From the NCBI RefSeq assembly GCF_007990935.1, contig NZ_BJXJ01000014.1, positions 1 to 64,000 on the forward strand: a stretch of DNA of 64,000 nucleotides, read 5' to 3'. Under the pieces are notes generated by a model, which had not been told where the DNA came from, ran no database searches, and was given only the letters and a program-made list of their open reading frames with translations. The translations under genes and the position numbers were made by a program. Every line of letters starts with the position of its first letter. The stretch's first letter is position 1. Origin of the DNA: Vibrio sagamiensis NBRC 104589. GTDB lineage: Bacteria; Pseudomonadota; Gammaproteobacteria; Enterobacterales; Vibrionaceae. Of the stretch, positions 11,448 to 22,097 are shown piece by piece.

Positions 11448-12467
11448 ATGCGAATTTTTGCAGATAAGCTGACAGATCATCTCTCCAAACATGTTAAGCA
11501 AATTTACCTGATCTTTGGTAATGAACCTCTACTCATTCAAGAAAGCCGTGATGCGATTCAAACTATGGCTTACCAACAAGGTTTTGAAGAGAGGCACCGT
11601 TTTGCCGTTGATGCCAGCTTAGATTGGAATCAAGTTTATGATTGTTTTCAGGCACTAAGCCTTTTCTCAAACCGCCAATTGATTGAACTAGAGCTACCCG
11701 AAAGTGGCGTAAATGCAACGGTAAGTAAAGAGCTACTTGCCTTATATGACATGCTTCACGATGACATCATGTTAGTGATTGTTGGAACAAAGTTAACCAA
11801 AGCACAAGAAAATGCCAAATGGTTCAAAACTCTGAGTAATAAAGGAGATTGGGTTAGCTGCCTTACGCCAGACCTTCAACGTTTACCTACGTTCGTCCAA
11901 GCTCGTTGCCGTACATTGAACTTGAAAGCTGATCAACAATCATTGCAAATGTTGGCACAATGGCATGAAGGTAATTTATTCGCCTTATCACAAAGTTTAG
12001 AGAAGCTGGCTTTGCTTTACCCCGATGGTGAACTGACGATTATACGATTAGAAGAAGCCCTCAGTCGACATAACCATTTCACCATTTTCCATTGGGTCGA
12101 CGCCCTACTTGCTGGAAAAGCAAACCGAGCACAACGCATCCTACATCAACTTGAAGCGGAAGGGATAGAAAGTATCATTTTGATCCGCAGCATACACAAA
12201 GAGTTCAGTCAGCTAATCGACATGCACCAAGATTTAACGGGTATGAGCATGAGTCAATTGTTTGAAAAGCGTCGGATATGGCAAAATAAGCGGCCATTGT
12301 ATAATGCAGCCCTAACTCGCCTTTCCCCGCAACGCCTCTACTCACTTTTATCACTACTGACGCAAGCTGAAATTCAAGCCAAGACTCAGTATGGACAGTC
12401 TGTTTGGCCAACAATCCACCAATTAAGTTTGGAAAGCTGCTCACCTGATATTAAGCTAGGCAGATAA
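11448..12467 (+). CDS. holA: DNA polymerase III delta subunit
   Basis: The delta subunit of the clamp loader, which opens the beta sliding clamp. The 339 residues match the family in length and in the N-terminal pattern (LIFGNEPLLIQESRDAI). The Walker-like motif is degenerate, as is usual for delta. The start is 5 bp after lptE, so the two are co-transcribed. In E. coli nadD follows directly; here the next gene is rsfS after 85 bp. Confidence 0.95.
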   Translation: MRIFADKLTDHLSKHVKQIYLIFGNEPLLIQESRDAIQTMAYQQGFEERHRFAVDASLDWNQVYDCFQALSLFSNRQLIELELPESGVNATVSKELLALYDMLHDDIMLVIVGTKLTKAQENAKWFKTLSNKGDWVSCLTPDLQRLPTFVQARCRTLNLKADQQSLQMLAQWHEGNLFALSQSLEKLALLYPDGELTIIRLEEALSRHNHFTIFHWVDALLAGKANRAQRILHQLEAEGIESIILIRSIHKEFSQLIDMHQDLTGMSMSQLFEKRRIWQNKRPLYNAALTRLSPQRLYSLLSLLTQAEIQAKTQYGQSVWPTIHQLSLESCSPDIKLGR

Positions 12468-12552
12468 AAGATAAAGCATGCTATAGTTCATGCCTCATTT
12501 TACTAGACTCAATCAAGATACTCATAAATTATACATACTGAGGAAACCCCGA

Positions 12553-12870
12553 GTGCTTCGCGAAGAACTTAAAGACTTTTTGGCTGATAAAGCCGACGAT
12601 ATGAAAGCTGAAAAAATTACCGTACTGAATGTAGAAGGAAAATCCAGTGTGACTGATTACATGATCATTTGTACTGGTACTTCTAAGCGCCACGTCTCAT
12701 CCATTGCCGATCACGTTGCATCGGAGGTTAAAAAAATTGGATTAGAGCCACTTGGTATGGAAGGCGAAAATGAAGGAGAGTGGGTTGTGCTCGATATGGG
12801 TGATGCTATGCTCCACGTTATGCAAGAAGAACATCGCTCTCTTTATCAATTAGAAAAACTCTGGGGTTAG
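12553..12870 (+). CDS. rsfS: Ribosome silencing factor RsfS
   Basis: A 105-residue factor that binds ribosomal protein uL14 and blocks subunit joining in stationary phase or starvation. The conserved core is [28 protein letters not shown]. The start is GTG at 12553, chosen because GAGGA lies 8 nt upstream (12540-12544) and the family begins at LREELKDF. An ATG at 12490 would add 21 residues with no family support and no good ribosome binding site. The stop is 4 bp before rlmH. Confidence 0.93.
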   Translation: MLREELKDFLADKADDMKAEKITVLNVEGKSSVTDYMIICTGTSKRHVSSIADHVASEVKKIGLEPLGMEGENEGEWVVLDMGDAMLHVMQEEHRSLYQLEKLWG

Positions 12871-12874
12871 TTTC

Positions 12875-13345
12875 TTGAAAATTCAATTAATTGCTGTCGG
12901 AACAAAAATGCCTAAGTGGGTCGAAGAAGGATTCCAAGAGTACCGTCGTCGCTTCCCTCATGACATGCCACTGGAACTGATTGAAATAACAGCTGGGAAA
13001 CGAGGAAAAAACGCCGATATCACTCGTATTTTGCAAAAAGAAGGCGAGGCCATGTTAGCAGCGGTACCAAAAGGTAACCGCATCGTTACACTAGATATTC
13101 CTGGAAAAAAGTGGGATACCCCTCAGCTTGCTGAGCAATTGGAAGCATGGAAATTAGATGCTAGAGATGTGTCCATTTTGATTGGTGGTCCAGAGGGACT
13201 AGCCCCAGCTTGTAAAGCTGCAGCAGATCAAAGCTGGTCACTTTCTGCCTTAACTCTACCACATCCACTTGTGCGTATCGTCATGGCGGAAAGTTTATAC
13301 CGAGCTTGGAGCATTACAGCTAATCACCCTTACCACCGCGAATAA
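12875..13345 (+). CDS. rlmH: 23S rRNA pseudouridine-1915 N3-methyltransferase
   Basis: A SPOUT-class methyltransferase of 156 residues that methylates pseudouridine 1915 in helix 69 of assembled 70S ribosomes. The SAM-binding knot is seen in [14 protein letters not shown] and [20 protein letters not shown], and the C-terminus ends with YHRE as expected. The start is TTG at 12875, overlapping no other gene, with a weak upstream GGGG. It is coupled to rsfS. Confidence 0.95.
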   Translation: MKIQLIAVGTKMPKWVEEGFQEYRRRFPHDMPLELIEITAGKRGKNADITRILQKEGEAMLAAVPKGNRIVTLDIPGKKWDTPQLAEQLEAWKLDARDVSILIGGPEGLAPACKAAADQSWSLSALTLPHPLVRIVMAESLYRAWSITANHPYHRE

Positions 13346-13374
13346 TCGCCATTCATCTGTAGAGACCAGCGTTC

Positions 13375-15300
13375 ATGATTGGTAAACGCCGCAGTCAAAT
13401 TAGAGATTATCAAGCTGAAGCACATCTGTTCTCCAGGCGTGCTATCGTCGCTTTTTTAGGCATTGTTATTGCGCTATGCCTTTTGATTGTCAATATGTAT
13501 CACATTCAGATAAATCAATTTGATGACTACAAAACGCGCTCTAATGACAATCGCATCAAAGTGGTCCCTATTGCCCCAAATCGTGGCTTAATTTATGACC
13601 GTAATGGTGTGCTTCTGGCAGAAAATCGACCAGTTTTCAACTTAGAACTTACCCCTGAAAAAGTTGAAAATATGGATAAAACCATTAAGGAACTACAAGC
13701 TCTTCTTGATATTACTCCAGAGCAAATCGAACGTTTTCACCGTGAGCGTAAACGAACAAGACGCTTTAAATCGGTTCCATTACTCACTCAACTCAATGAA
13801 GATCAAGTCGCCACCTTTTCGGTAAACCAATATCGTTTTACAGGCGTTGAAATCAGCGCCACGTTGAAACGCTATTATCCATACGGTGACGTACTAACCC
13901 ATGTTATTGGCTATGTATCACGCATTAATGATCGAGATCTACAACGTTTAATCCGAGAAGACAAAAACGCCAACTACCAAGCAACTCGTGATATTGGCAA
14001 ACTAGGCATTGAAAAATACTATGAAGACCTTTTGCACGGCACTGCTGGTTATCAAGAAGTAGAAGTAAACAGTCGCGGACGAGTGATAAGGACGCTTAAG
14101 TACATGCCTCCAGTAGCAGGGAAAGATATCGTCTTAAACCTCGATATCAAGCTGCAGTTATATTTGTACGAATTATTGGATGGAAGACGTGGTAGTGCTG
14201 TGGTTCTGGATCCAAAAGACAATGGTGTACTTGCCATGGTTTCAAGTCCAAGCTACGATCCTAATGCTTTTGTTCATGGTATTTCAGGCAAAGCCTATAA
14301 CAAGTTACTTAATGATAGTGACCGCCCACTTGTAAACCGAACCACACTAGGTATATATCCCCCAGCTTCAACTATTAAGCCATTTATGGCGGTTGCTGCT
14401 CTAGAAGAAGGTGTCGTCACACCAAAAACTACACGTAATGATCCGGGTTATTGGCGGATTCCAAATTCCGATACCCGTCCATTCCGTGATTGGCTTCGGT
14501 GGGGACATGGACGCGTAGATATCATCAAATCCATTGAAGAATCCGTGGATACTTTCTTCTATCAAATTGCTTATGATATGGGTATCGACCGTATTTCCAA
14601 TTGGATGAGGATGTTTGGATTTGGTGATTATACTGGCATTGATATTCACGAAGAAAGTATGGCTAACATGCCTACCCGTGATTGGAAAATGGCCCGTCAT
14701 AAAACACCTTGGTATAAAGGTGATACTATTCCTGTAGGTATCGGTCAAGGTTATTGGACTGCTACTCCAATGCAAATTGCTAAAGCGACATCGGTCTTGA
14801 TCAATCAAGGTTCCGTAACAGCACCGCACTTACTCAAAGCAACCATCAATAATGGGGAGACGTTTGAACAGCAAACTATGTCTGAGTATGTCACCTACCC
14901 ACCGATTGAAAATGTCCCTCAGCATTACTGGCAACTTGCTAAAGAAGGCATGCGCCTAGTTAATCATGGCTCGAAAGGTACTGCGCGACGAGCTTTTACG
15001 GATAGCTCTTACCAAACTGGTGGTAAATCAGGTACTGCACAAGTTTTTGGTTTAGGTGAAGATGAAGAATATAAAGCAGACGAAGTCGCGGAACATTTAA
15101 GAGATCACGCTCTCTACACTGGATTTGCACCTTTCGATAATCCAGAGCTCATCGTCACTGTAGTTCTTGAAAATGCTGGAGGTGGCTCAAGTAACGGGGC
15201 TCCTGTCGTGAGGAAAATCTTTGATCATGTTCTCCTTGGTAGCAAAGAAAGTAACGCCACAACAGGGCTAACAGATGAGCAACAAGAGGTAATAGAATAA
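13375..15300 (+). CDS. mrdA: Penicillin-binding protein 2 (elongasome transpeptidase)
   Basis: A class B penicillin-binding protein of 641 residues that crosslinks side-wall peptidoglycan with RodA. One transmembrane helix lies near residues 23-45, followed by the pedestal domain and a transpeptidase domain with the active-site SxxK at Ser332-Lys335 (ASTIK). A SVD motif (EESVDTFFY) and KSGTAQ complete the active site. Its TAA stop overlaps the rodA ATG by one base, which points to translational coupling. Confidence 0.97.
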   Translation: MIGKRRSQIRDYQAEAHLFSRRAIVAFLGIVIALCLLIVNMYHIQINQFDDYKTRSNDNRIKVVPIAPNRGLIYDRNGVLLAENRPVFNLELTPEKVENMDKTIKELQALLDITPEQIERFHRERKRTRRFKSVPLLTQLNEDQVATFSVNQYRFTGVEISATLKRYYPYGDVLTHVIGYVSRINDRDLQRLIREDKNANYQATRDIGKLGIEKYYEDLLHGTAGYQEVEVNSRGRVIRTLKYMPPVAGKDIVLNLDIKLQLYLYELLDGRRGSAVVLDPKDNGVLAMVSSPSYDPNAFVHGISGKAYNKLLNDSDRPLVNRTTLGIYPPASTIKPFMAVAALEEGVVTPKTTRNDPGYWRIPNSDTRPFRDWLRWGHGRVDIIKSIEESVDTFFYQIAYDMGIDRISNWMRMFGFGDYTGIDIHEESMANMPTRDWKMARHKTPWYKGDTIPVGIGQGYWTATPMQIAKATSVLINQGSVTAPHLLKATINNGETFEQQTMSEYVTYPPIENVPQHYWQLAKEGMRLVNHGSKGTARRAFTDSSYQTGGKSGTAQVFGLGEDEEYKADEVAEHLRDHALYTGFAPFDNPELIVTVVLENAGGGSSNGAPVVRKIFDHVLLGSKESNATTGLTDEQQEVIE

Positions 15301-16421
15301 TGAAAATGGATCCATCAACGGGTAAGAATCGCTCTCTCTTTGAGCGCATTCATATTGATTTACCACTTTTACTCGGCATCCTAGCCTTAATGGGGTTTGG
15401 TCTTGTTATTATGTACAGTGCAAGTGGTCAAAACCTTGAAATGATGGACAGACAGGCTGCACGTATGGGACTATCACTTGTGATCATGATTGTACTGGCA
15501 CAACTATCTCCTAGAAGCTACGAAGGTGTAGCACCATTAATGTTTATTGCTGGCGTTATCTTACTTTTAGGCGTTCTCTTTTTTGGTGAAGCATCAAAAG
15601 GCGCTCAGCGATGGCTAAATTTAGGTTTTGTCCGATTTCAGCCTTCAGAGCTACTTAAGTTGGCCGTGCCTTTAATGGTTGCGAGATTCATCGGCCGTCA
15701 ACCTCTTCCACCAACTTTTAGAACCTTAATCGTGGCGCTTATCCTTGTCTGTTTACCGACGATTCTCATTGCTAAGCAACCAGATTTAGGCACTTCGATC
15801 CTGATTGCAGCTTCCGGTATCTTTGTGATTTTCTTAGCGGGTATCAGCTGGAAAATTATCATAGCGGCTGCGCTGGCATTAGGTGGGTTTATCCCAATCC
15901 TATGGTTCTTCTTAATGCGAGAATATCAAAAGGTTCGTGTTCGAACATTATTTAATCCAGAATCCGATCCTCTAGGGGCTGGTTACCACATTATTCAGAG
16001 TAAAATTGCAATAGGCTCCGGTGGTATATCAGGAAAAGGTTGGTTGCAAGGTACTCAATCACAATTAGAATTTCTCCCAGAAAGACACACTGACTTTATC
16101 TTCGCTGTGATTGCAGAAGAATGGGGAATGATTGGCTTTCTGGGACTTCTCAGCATTTATTTATTCATTATTGGCCGAGGTTTGTATCTTGCTAGTCAAG
16201 CACAAACTGCTTTTGGACGTATGATGGCAGGCAGTATTGTACTAAGCTTCTTTGTTTACATTTTTGTTAACATAGGCATGGTAAGTGGTATTCTACCCGT
16301 CGTTGGCGTTCCTTTACCGCTGATAAGCTATGGAGGTACCTCAATGGTAACTCTTATGGCAGGGTTTGGCATTCTCATGTCAATTCATACGCACCGCAAA
16401 GCATTCTCTAAGGCGACCTAG
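15300..16421 (+). CDS. rodA: Rod-shape SEDS glycosyltransferase RodA
   Basis: A polytopic SEDS-family peptidoglycan polymerase of 373 residues that works with PBP2 in cylindrical growth. About ten hydrophobic segments are visible, together with the SEDS signature near [18 protein letters not shown] and [13 protein letters not shown]. Its start codon overlaps the mrdA stop by one base (TAATG). The rlpA gene begins 3 bp after its stop. Confidence 0.97.
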   Translation: MKMDPSTGKNRSLFERIHIDLPLLLGILALMGFGLVIMYSASGQNLEMMDRQAARMGLSLVIMIVLAQLSPRSYEGVAPLMFIAGVILLLGVLFFGEASKGAQRWLNLGFVRFQPSELLKLAVPLMVARFIGRQPLPPTFRTLIVALILVCLPTILIAKQPDLGTSILIAASGIFVIFLAGISWKIIIAAALALGGFIPILWFFLMREYQKVRVRTLFNPESDPLGAGYHIIQSKIAIGSGGISGKGWLQGTQSQLEFLPERHTDFIFAVIAEEWGMIGFLGLLSIYLFIIGRGLYLASQAQTAFGRMMAGSIVLSFFVYIFVNIGMVSGILPVVGVPLPLISYGGTSMVTLMAGFGILMSIHTHRKAFSKAT

Positions 16422-16424
16422 ACC

Positions 16425-17228
16425 ATGCAAAAACAATCATTATATTCACTCATCTTTTGTACGCTGATTTTGACGGGGTGCTCTACGCCCAGTAAAAAAG
16501 AGCCACAAGGACGATATGAACTTGAAAATGATGTAGCACCAACAAACCCTTTATCTGTGGAACATATTGAGGATGCACACCCTCAATACGAACCCTACAG
16601 CTTAGGTGGCAATCGTGACTACCACCTGCGTGGCCAAAGTTATAAAATCATCAAAGACACGAAAGAATTCAAACAATCTGGTCGAGCCTCTTGGTATGGT
16701 AAAAAGTTTCAGGGACATTTGACTTCAAATGGTGAAATCTATGATATGTATTCCATGACAGCGGCACATAAAACCTTACCATTGCCAAGTTTTGTCAAAG
16801 TGACCAATACCGATAATGGCAAATCAACCATTGTGCGTGTCAACGATCGGGGTCCCTTTCACCCTGGACGCATTATAGACCTTAGCTATGCTGCGGCCTC
16901 TAAATTAGACGTCATCAAAACAGGTACTGCTAATGTAGAGATAGAAGTAATCACTGTTGAGAGGCCAACGAATAAAACTGCTTTAGAGGCTCATCCCAAG
17001 TACGTTATTCAAGTAGCATCTTCAACTGATAAAAAACGTACTAAAACTTTGGCAACAAAAGTCGGTCAACAATTATCAACAGATACTTTCATAGAAAGCA
17101 CGAGTACGAAACATCGTTTAATGTTAGGGCCATTTAATGATCATTCACTTACCCTATCAATACTAAGTAAAGTAAAATCACTTGGATACTCAACAGCATT
17201 TATAAAAAAACACAAACTTGACAAATAA
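16425..17228 (+). CDS. rlpA: Septal-ring lytic transglycosylase RlpA (lipoprotein)
   Basis: An outer-membrane lipoprotein of 267 residues. The signal peptide ends in lipobox LTGC with acylated Cys19. A double-psi beta-barrel (RASWYGKKFQGHLTSNGE to VRVNDRGPFHPGRIIDLS) carries the predicted transglycosylase site. A C-terminal SPOR-like domain (about residues 190-265, YVIQVASSTDKK) should target denuded septal glycan. Transglycosylase activity has been shown for some family members only. It lies 3 bp after rodA. Confidence 0.92.
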   Translation: MQKQSLYSLIFCTLILTGCSTPSKKEPQGRYELENDVAPTNPLSVEHIEDAHPQYEPYSLGGNRDYHLRGQSYKIIKDTKEFKQSGRASWYGKKFQGHLTSNGEIYDMYSMTAAHKTLPLPSFVKVTNTDNGKSTIVRVNDRGPFHPGRIIDLSYAAASKLDVIKTGTANVEIEVITVERPTNKTALEAHPKYVIQVASSTDKKRTKTLATKVGQQLSTDTFIESTSTKHRLMLGPFNDHSLTLSILSKVKSLGYSTAFIKKHKLDK

Positions 17229-17317
17229 CCTATGGATCGCGAGTATCTATTCAGCTTCCAGTCTCTTATATCGCTTTGGATTCTGTTAAGATATCGCTAG
17301 TTAACCAAACAAATTAA

Positions 17318-18502
17318 ATGACCATGACTAAAAATACTCTTTTGAGAGCGACTCTCATGACTTCGGTTGCCCTTTCAGCAACCTTCGCTCAACCTGCTCT
17401 TTCTTCGCCAAGCGTTGTACCGGATGCCCCTCAAATTGCGGCAAAAGGCTTCGTTTTAATGGATTATAACTCTGGTAAAGTTCTAGCTGAAAAAGAGATG
17501 AACACTAAGTTGTCTCCAGCAAGCCTCACTAAAATGATGACCAGCTACGTCATTGGCCAAGAACTTGCCCGTGGTAATATCTCAGAGGAAGATGATGTTA
17601 CTATCAGCAAAAACGCTTGGGCAAAGAACTTCCCTGATTCTTCCAAAATGTTCATAGAAGTTGGAACAACGGTAAAAGTAAAAGACCTGAACCGTGGTAT
17701 CATCATTCAGTCAGGTAATGACGCTTGTGTTGCTATGGCTGAGCATATCGCAGGCTCTGAAGATGCGTTTGTTGATTTGATGAATGCTTGGGCGAATACC
17801 ATCGGTATGGAAAATACTCATTTCGCTAATGTTCATGGCCTTGATAACCCAAACCTTTACTCCACACCTTACGATATGGCATTGCTTGGTAAAGCTTTGA
17901 TCCGTGATGTTCCTGATGAGTACCGCATCTATTCAGATAAAAAATTCACCTATAATGGCATTACCCAATACAACCGTAATGGTCTTCTTTGGGATAAAAG
18001 CATGAATGTTGACGGGATCAAAACCGGTCACACAAGCAATGCAGGTTATAGCCTAGTCAGCTCTGCTACCGAAGGAAAAATGCGTCTTGTTGCTGTCGTA
18101 ATGGGAACAAAAGATGCGAATGCACGTAAGTCAGAAAGTAAAAAGCTGTTGAGCTATGGCTTCCGCTTTTTTGAAACGGTTGCACCACATAAAGCCGGTG
18201 AAACCTTCGTAGAAGAAAAAATCTGGAAAGGTAACAAAGATACCGTAGCACTGGGCCTTGACCAAGATACTTTTGTCACCTTGCCACGAGGCGAAGCGAA
18301 GAACTTAGAGGCCAGCTTTATTCTTGAAAAAGAACTCGAAGCACCGATCAGTAAAGGTGATGTTGTTGGTAAGTTATACTATCAAGTAGACGGCAAGGAT
18401 ATCGCAGAGTACCCTCTTTTGGCTCTTGAAACGATCGAGGAAGGCAGCTTGTTCAGCCGCATGTGGGATTACATCGTGTTGTTGTTTAAGAGCTTCTTTT
18501 AA
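17318..18502 (+). CDS. dacA: D-alanyl-D-alanine carboxypeptidase (PBP5 type)
   Basis: A low-molecular-mass penicillin-binding protein of 394 residues that trims the terminal D-Ala from pentapeptides. A signal peptide is present. The active-site motifs are SxxK in SPASLTKMM, SGN in IIQSGNDACVAM and KTG in DGIKTGHTS. The C-terminus ends in an amphipathic membrane anchor (SLFSRMWDYIVLLFKSFF). A second ATG lies two codons in (MTMTK). Terminator at 18531-18562. Confidence 0.96.
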   Translation: MTMTKNTLLRATLMTSVALSATFAQPALSSPSVVPDAPQIAAKGFVLMDYNSGKVLAEKEMNTKLSPASLTKMMTSYVIGQELARGNISEEDDVTISKNAWAKNFPDSSKMFIEVGTTVKVKDLNRGIIIQSGNDACVAMAEHIAGSEDAFVDLMNAWANTIGMENTHFANVHGLDNPNLYSTPYDMALLGKALIRDVPDEYRIYSDKKFTYNGITQYNRNGLLWDKSMNVDGIKTGHTSNAGYSLVSSATEGKMRLVAVVMGTKDANARKSESKKLLSYGFRFFETVAPHKAGETFVEEKIWKGNKDTVALGLDQDTFVTLPRGEAKNLEASFILEKELEAPISKGDVVGKLYYQVDGKDIAEYPLLALETIEEGSLFSRMWDYIVLLFKSFF

Positions 18503-18530
18503 GATTTAGCCTCAAACTCCAACTTCTCCT

Positions 18531-18562
18531 ACAAAAGCCGCCTAGAATAGGCGGCTTTTGAG
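18531..18562 (+). terminator. Terminator of dacA
   Basis: CAAAAGCCGCCT pairs with AGGCGGCTTTTG around a 5-nt loop. It is placed 28 bp after the dacA stop codon. Confidence 0.75.
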
Positions 18563-18629
18563 TCTTGAGTTCACACTTGTTTGGCGGTACTATGCCGGAT
18601 TACATCATATTCTTACTGGAGTTAACGAT

Positions 18630-18908
18630 ATGCTAACCATCAACTCAGATGCAAAATTGAAAGACCTGCTTGAGTTTCCTTGTTCATTTACATACAAGGT
18701 AATGGGTCATGCTAAACCTGAACTTCCAGAGCTTGTTCTAGAAGTTATCCAGCGCCATGCTCCAGGCGACTACAGCCCAACAATCAAACCAAGTGCCAAA
18801 GGTAACTATCACTCACTATCGATTAACATCACAGCGACCTCTATTGAGCAAGTTGAGACACTTTACAAAGAGTTAGGTGAAATCGACATCGTTCGTATGG
18901 TTCTGTAA
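18630..18908 (+). CDS. ybeD: YbeD/DUF493 family protein
   Basis: A 92-residue alpha/beta protein of the YbeD (DUF493) family. It resembles small ACT-like regulatory folds, but its function is unsettled; the constant location between dacA and lipB suggests a link to lipoate metabolism. The start is the ATG at 18630 with CTGGAG upstream. The frame is open for 24 more codons upstream, but that part has no family resemblance and covers the promoter region. Confidence 0.9.
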   Translation: MLTINSDAKLKDLLEFPCSFTYKVMGHAKPELPELVLEVIQRHAPGDYSPTIKPSAKGNYHSLSINITATSIEQVETLYKELGEIDIVRMVL

Positions 18909-18933
18909 TTATTTGATAGGTTAAAAAATTTTT

Positions 18934-18962
18934 GAAAGCAGCTTAAGCTGCTTTCTTTTTAT
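18934..18962 (+). terminator. Terminator of ybeD
   Basis: GAAAGCAGC (18934-18942), loop TTAA, GCTGCTTTC (18947-18955), then a T run. This is a clear intrinsic terminator before lipB. Confidence 0.85.
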
Positions 18963-19084
18963 TTATCAGTAAGATAATTTAACCCATTTCACTTTTCGGT
19001 TAAAAATCTGTTGCTCAACTGTAGAGCATCAAGGACATCCGGTTTATAATCCAATCACTTTATTTACTAGTGACAGGAATTTCC

Positions 19085-19747
19085 ATGCAACACCAACTTG
19101 TTGTTAAACGACTTGGACGCCAAGATTATGAGCCAGTATGGAAGGCAATGCATGAGTTTACTGATCAACGTACAGAAGACACTCTGGATGAAATATGGTT
19201 AGTAGAACACAATCCCGTTTTTACTCAAGGTCAAGCAGGTAAAGCTGAACACCTTCTAAATACTGGGGATATTCCTGTTGTACAAAGTGATCGTGGTGGG
19301 CAAGTGACTTACCATGGCCCTGGCCAGTTGGTAGCATATTTTCTGATCAACCTGCGCCGTAAAAACTTTGGTGTACGTGATCTCGTGACTCATATTGAGA
19401 ATATCGTGATCAATACACTCAAAGCATATGATATCGACTCTGCAGCCCGTCCCGATGCGCCAGGTGTTTATGTCGATGGAAAAAAAATATGCTCCCTTGG
19501 CCTACGTATTCGTAAAGGGTGCTCTTTTCATGGTCTTGCATTAAACGTCAATATGGATTTAGCGCCATTTTTGCGTATCAATCCTTGTGGCTATGAAGGC
19601 ATGGAAATGGTACAGATAAGCCAAGTAGGTGGGCCTAACAGCATCCAAATTGTAGAAGAGCAAATAATACAAGAACTCGTTACTTTGCTTAATTACAAGC
19701 AAGTAAAATTTAGTACAGAAGCACCTTTTAAAGGTAATAAAGCATGA
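19085..19747 (+). CDS. lipB: Octanoyl-[ACP]:protein N-octanoyltransferase
   Basis: Transfers octanoate from acyl carrier protein to lipoyl domains, the first step of lipoate synthesis. The 220 residues contain the conserved blocks [21 protein letters not shown], the lysine in [12 protein letters not shown] and the nucleophilic cysteine in [11 protein letters not shown]. The start is ATG 19085 with AGGA upstream; a GTG five codons earlier is less likely. The stop overlaps the lipA start by 4 bases (ATGA). Confidence 0.95.
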   Translation: MQHQLVVKRLGRQDYEPVWKAMHEFTDQRTEDTLDEIWLVEHNPVFTQGQAGKAEHLLNTGDIPVVQSDRGGQVTYHGPGQLVAYFLINLRRKNFGVRDLVTHIENIVINTLKAYDIDSAARPDAPGVYVDGKKICSLGLRIRKGCSFHGLALNVNMDLAPFLRINPCGYEGMEMVQISQVGGPNSIQIVEEQIIQELVTLLNYKQVKFSTEAPFKGNKA

Positions 19748-20709
19748 GCAAACCAATCCAGATGGAAAAAGGCGTAAAATATCGTGACGCCGATAAGATG
19801 GCATTGATTCCTGTAAAGAACATGCCAACAGAGCAAAAAGAAGTGCTACGTAAGCCTGATTGGATGAAAATCAAGCTTCCTGCCGATAACCAACGTATTC
19901 AAGATATTAAAGCGGCGATGCGTAAAAATAATCTTCACTCAGTATGTGAAGAGGCTTCTTGCCCTAACCTAGCTGAATGCTTTAACCATGGCACAGCTAC
20001 ATTCATGATTTTAGGGGCTATCTGTACACGTCGTTGCCCTTTCTGTGACGTTGCTCATGGCCGACCAATGCCCGTTGAAGCAGAAGAACCACAAAAACTG
20101 GCTAAAACCATATCGGATATGAAGCTCAAATACGTCGTTATCACATCAGTAGACCGAGATGATTTACGTGATGGTGGAGCTGAGCATTTCGCAAATTGTA
20201 ATCGAGAGATACGTGAACTGAATCCAAACATCAAGATTGAGACTCTAGTCCCTGATTTCCGTGGTCGCATGGATGTGGCGCTAGATTTAATGAAAGATAA
20301 TCCGCCAGATGTATTCAACCACAATCTAGAAACAGCACCACGCCTGTACCGTAAAGCTCGCCCTGGAGCGAACTATAAATGGTCATTACAACTACTGAAA
20401 AAATTCAAAGAACAGCATCCACACATCCCAACTAAATCAGGCCTGATGATGGGGCTTGGTGAAACAAAAGAAGAAATCATTGAAGTTCTAAAAGATCTTC
20501 GTAATCATGGTGTGACTATGCTAACTCTAGGCCAGTATCTAGCACCAAGCCGACATCACTTGCCAGTAGAACGTTATGTTCCACCTTCAGAATTTGATGA
20601 GCTAAAAGAGATTGCACTAGAGCTTGGCTTCACCCACGCAGCATGTGGTCCATTTGTTCGCTCTTCGTACCATGCCGATATGCAGGCTCAAGGTATCGAA
20701 ATCAAATAA
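19744..20709 (+). CDS. lipA: Lipoyl synthase
   Basis: A radical-SAM enzyme of 321 residues that inserts two sulfurs into protein-bound octanoate. The auxiliary cluster motif [12 protein letters not shown] (C-x4-C-x5-C) and the radical-SAM motif CTRRCPFC (C-x3-C-x2-C) are both intact. The conserved C-terminal RSSY is present as VRSSYHAD. It is translationally coupled to lipB by an ATGA overlap. Confidence 0.97.
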   Translation: MSKPIQMEKGVKYRDADKMALIPVKNMPTEQKEVLRKPDWMKIKLPADNQRIQDIKAAMRKNNLHSVCEEASCPNLAECFNHGTATFMILGAICTRRCPFCDVAHGRPMPVEAEEPQKLAKTISDMKLKYVVITSVDRDDLRDGGAEHFANCNREIRELNPNIKIETLVPDFRGRMDVALDLMKDNPPDVFNHNLETAPRLYRKARPGANYKWSLQLLKKFKEQHPHIPTKSGLMMGLGETKEEIIEVLKDLRNHGVTMLTLGQYLAPSRHHLPVERYVPPSEFDELKEIALELGFTHAACGPFVRSSYHADMQAQGIEIK

Positions 20710-20730
20710 ACTTCTATTTATTGCTTCCAT

Positions 20731-20757
20731 AGGTTGGCTTAATGCCAACCTTATTTA
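20731..20757 (+). terminator. Probable terminator of lipA
   Basis: AGGTTGGC pairs with GCCAACCT around TTAAT, followed by an interrupted T-rich stretch (TATTTAATTT). Confidence 0.6.
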
Positions 20758-21208
20758 ATTTAACAAGAATGAGTAAATACTAAAAATAAATCCCTCAACC
20801 ATAAAACAAGAATCCATTTTCCTAATCAGAAAGTCATTAAAACCACATCTAACTTGATCCCATATTTTGTATAGAAAGCAGACAAAAGGCTGATTGAAGT
20901 ATAAATGATATTTCCGGTCTCGTTCAGTCACAATTTACTTCCGTCACTATGACCAATATAAACTCAATGGACTAATTACTGTGTATTTCTATTATAATGA
21001 GTTGAACTTTTCGACAAATATACTGAAGATCAATAAGTTAAATTTTAATTTTCAAAACGTGGATGACTTCTCTATTTAATGAAATTTATTTCATCTTAAA
21101 TAACTCTTTACAGGAAATCAGTTGCTGTTCCTCACTGGAATTAATATGCACTATTTCATATTCAATTCATTGATTGTTAAAGTTATGTTTTATATGGAAT
21201 ATTGAAAA
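20758..21208. other. AT-rich intergenic region upstream of the dioxygenase-like gene
   Basis: About 450 bp of AT-rich sequence with no supported ORF, repeat or RNA gene. It must hold the promoter of the downstream gene. I see no clear -35/-10 pair or operator. Confidence 0.5.
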
Positions 21209-21898
21209 ATGAAAACTAATAGTAGCGCAATTTTAGAAGGTGAAGGTCGCAATGACTACGCTCGCTATATGAAAACAGATGTTTTGTTATCACTTCAACT
21301 ACCTGATGAAAAGCTGATTCACAAAGATGAAATGATGTTTCAAATTGTCCATCAATCTACCGAGTTATGGCTCAAACTCAGTTGCTATGAATTAAATCAG
21401 GCCATATTGGCGATTAAAAATGAAAACATCAATAAAGCAATGGTTAACGTAAAACGAGCGGCACAAGCAATTTCTCTTATTATTGAGCAACTAAGTATTT
21501 TAAAGTCCATGACACCATGGGATTTTCAAAGTATACGGCCAGCATTGGGGAATGGTTCAGGAATTGAATCGCCGGGGTGGCGTGAGACGCAGTCTGTAGG
21601 TAAGCAGCTGAATACTGTAATAGAGGCTTACTTATCAGAAAAAAATATTAACCTCATTGATTTGTACCAATCACAAAAGAATACCTCTTTGTTTTCCTTG
21701 ATGGAGTCACTTATTGATTGGGATGAGAATGTAAGTTTATGGCGAACCCATCACTATAAACTCGCGGTAAGAACATTAGGCCTAAATACACAAGGAACAA
21801 GAGGTAAGCCGATTGAAAAGTTGACGCGAATGATAGATCGCCAGTTTTTTCCTCAACTTTGGAAAGTAAGAACGTATTTAACCTCTTCAGCATACTGA
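21209..21898 (+). CDS. Short tryptophan 2,3-dioxygenase-like heme protein
   Basis: A 229-residue member of the tryptophan 2,3-dioxygenase superfamily. HKDEMMFQIVHQSTELWLKL holds the distal-pocket Phe and His. FQSIRPALGNGSG keeps the substrate-carboxylate Arg. LWRTHH supplies the proximal heme His. GTRG keeps the substrate Thr, and FFPQLWKVRT closes the fold. It is about 50-70 residues shorter than typical bacterial enzymes, the middle helices being cut down, and a pocket Tyr appears to be Phe. No kynurenine pathway genes are nearby. It sits alone in AT-rich DNA between lipA and glyA, which suggests acquisition. The substrate may be tryptophan or another indole. Confidence 0.75.
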   Translation: MKTNSSAILEGEGRNDYARYMKTDVLLSLQLPDEKLIHKDEMMFQIVHQSTELWLKLSCYELNQAILAIKNENINKAMVNVKRAAQAISLIIEQLSILKSMTPWDFQSIRPALGNGSGIESPGWRETQSVGKQLNTVIEAYLSEKNINLIDLYQSQKNTSLFSLMESLIDWDENVSLWRTHHYKLAVRTLGLNTQGTRGKPIEKLTRMIDRQFFPQLWKVRTYLTSSAY

Positions 21899-21959
21899 TT
21901 TCAACAACAATAAATACAGCTTCAACTTACAGAAATCGTGAAGTTTGTCTGTAATGCCA

Positions 21960-21987
21960 AAAAAAAGGCCCTCAAATGAAGGCCTTA
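21960..21987 (-). terminator. Terminator of glyA
   Basis: On the minus strand AAGGCC, a 10-nt loop and GGCC run into nine T. It may also stop plus-strand transcripts from the dioxygenase-like gene. Confidence 0.65.
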
Positions 21988-22097
21988 TTTCAAAAAATAA
22001 TCAAACTAAATCGCTTCTAATTAAGGACAAGTATGAACAATTTACAGCTACTTTGGCTTTATATTAGAGCAGAACAAGCCGAATTTTTTGACAAATA

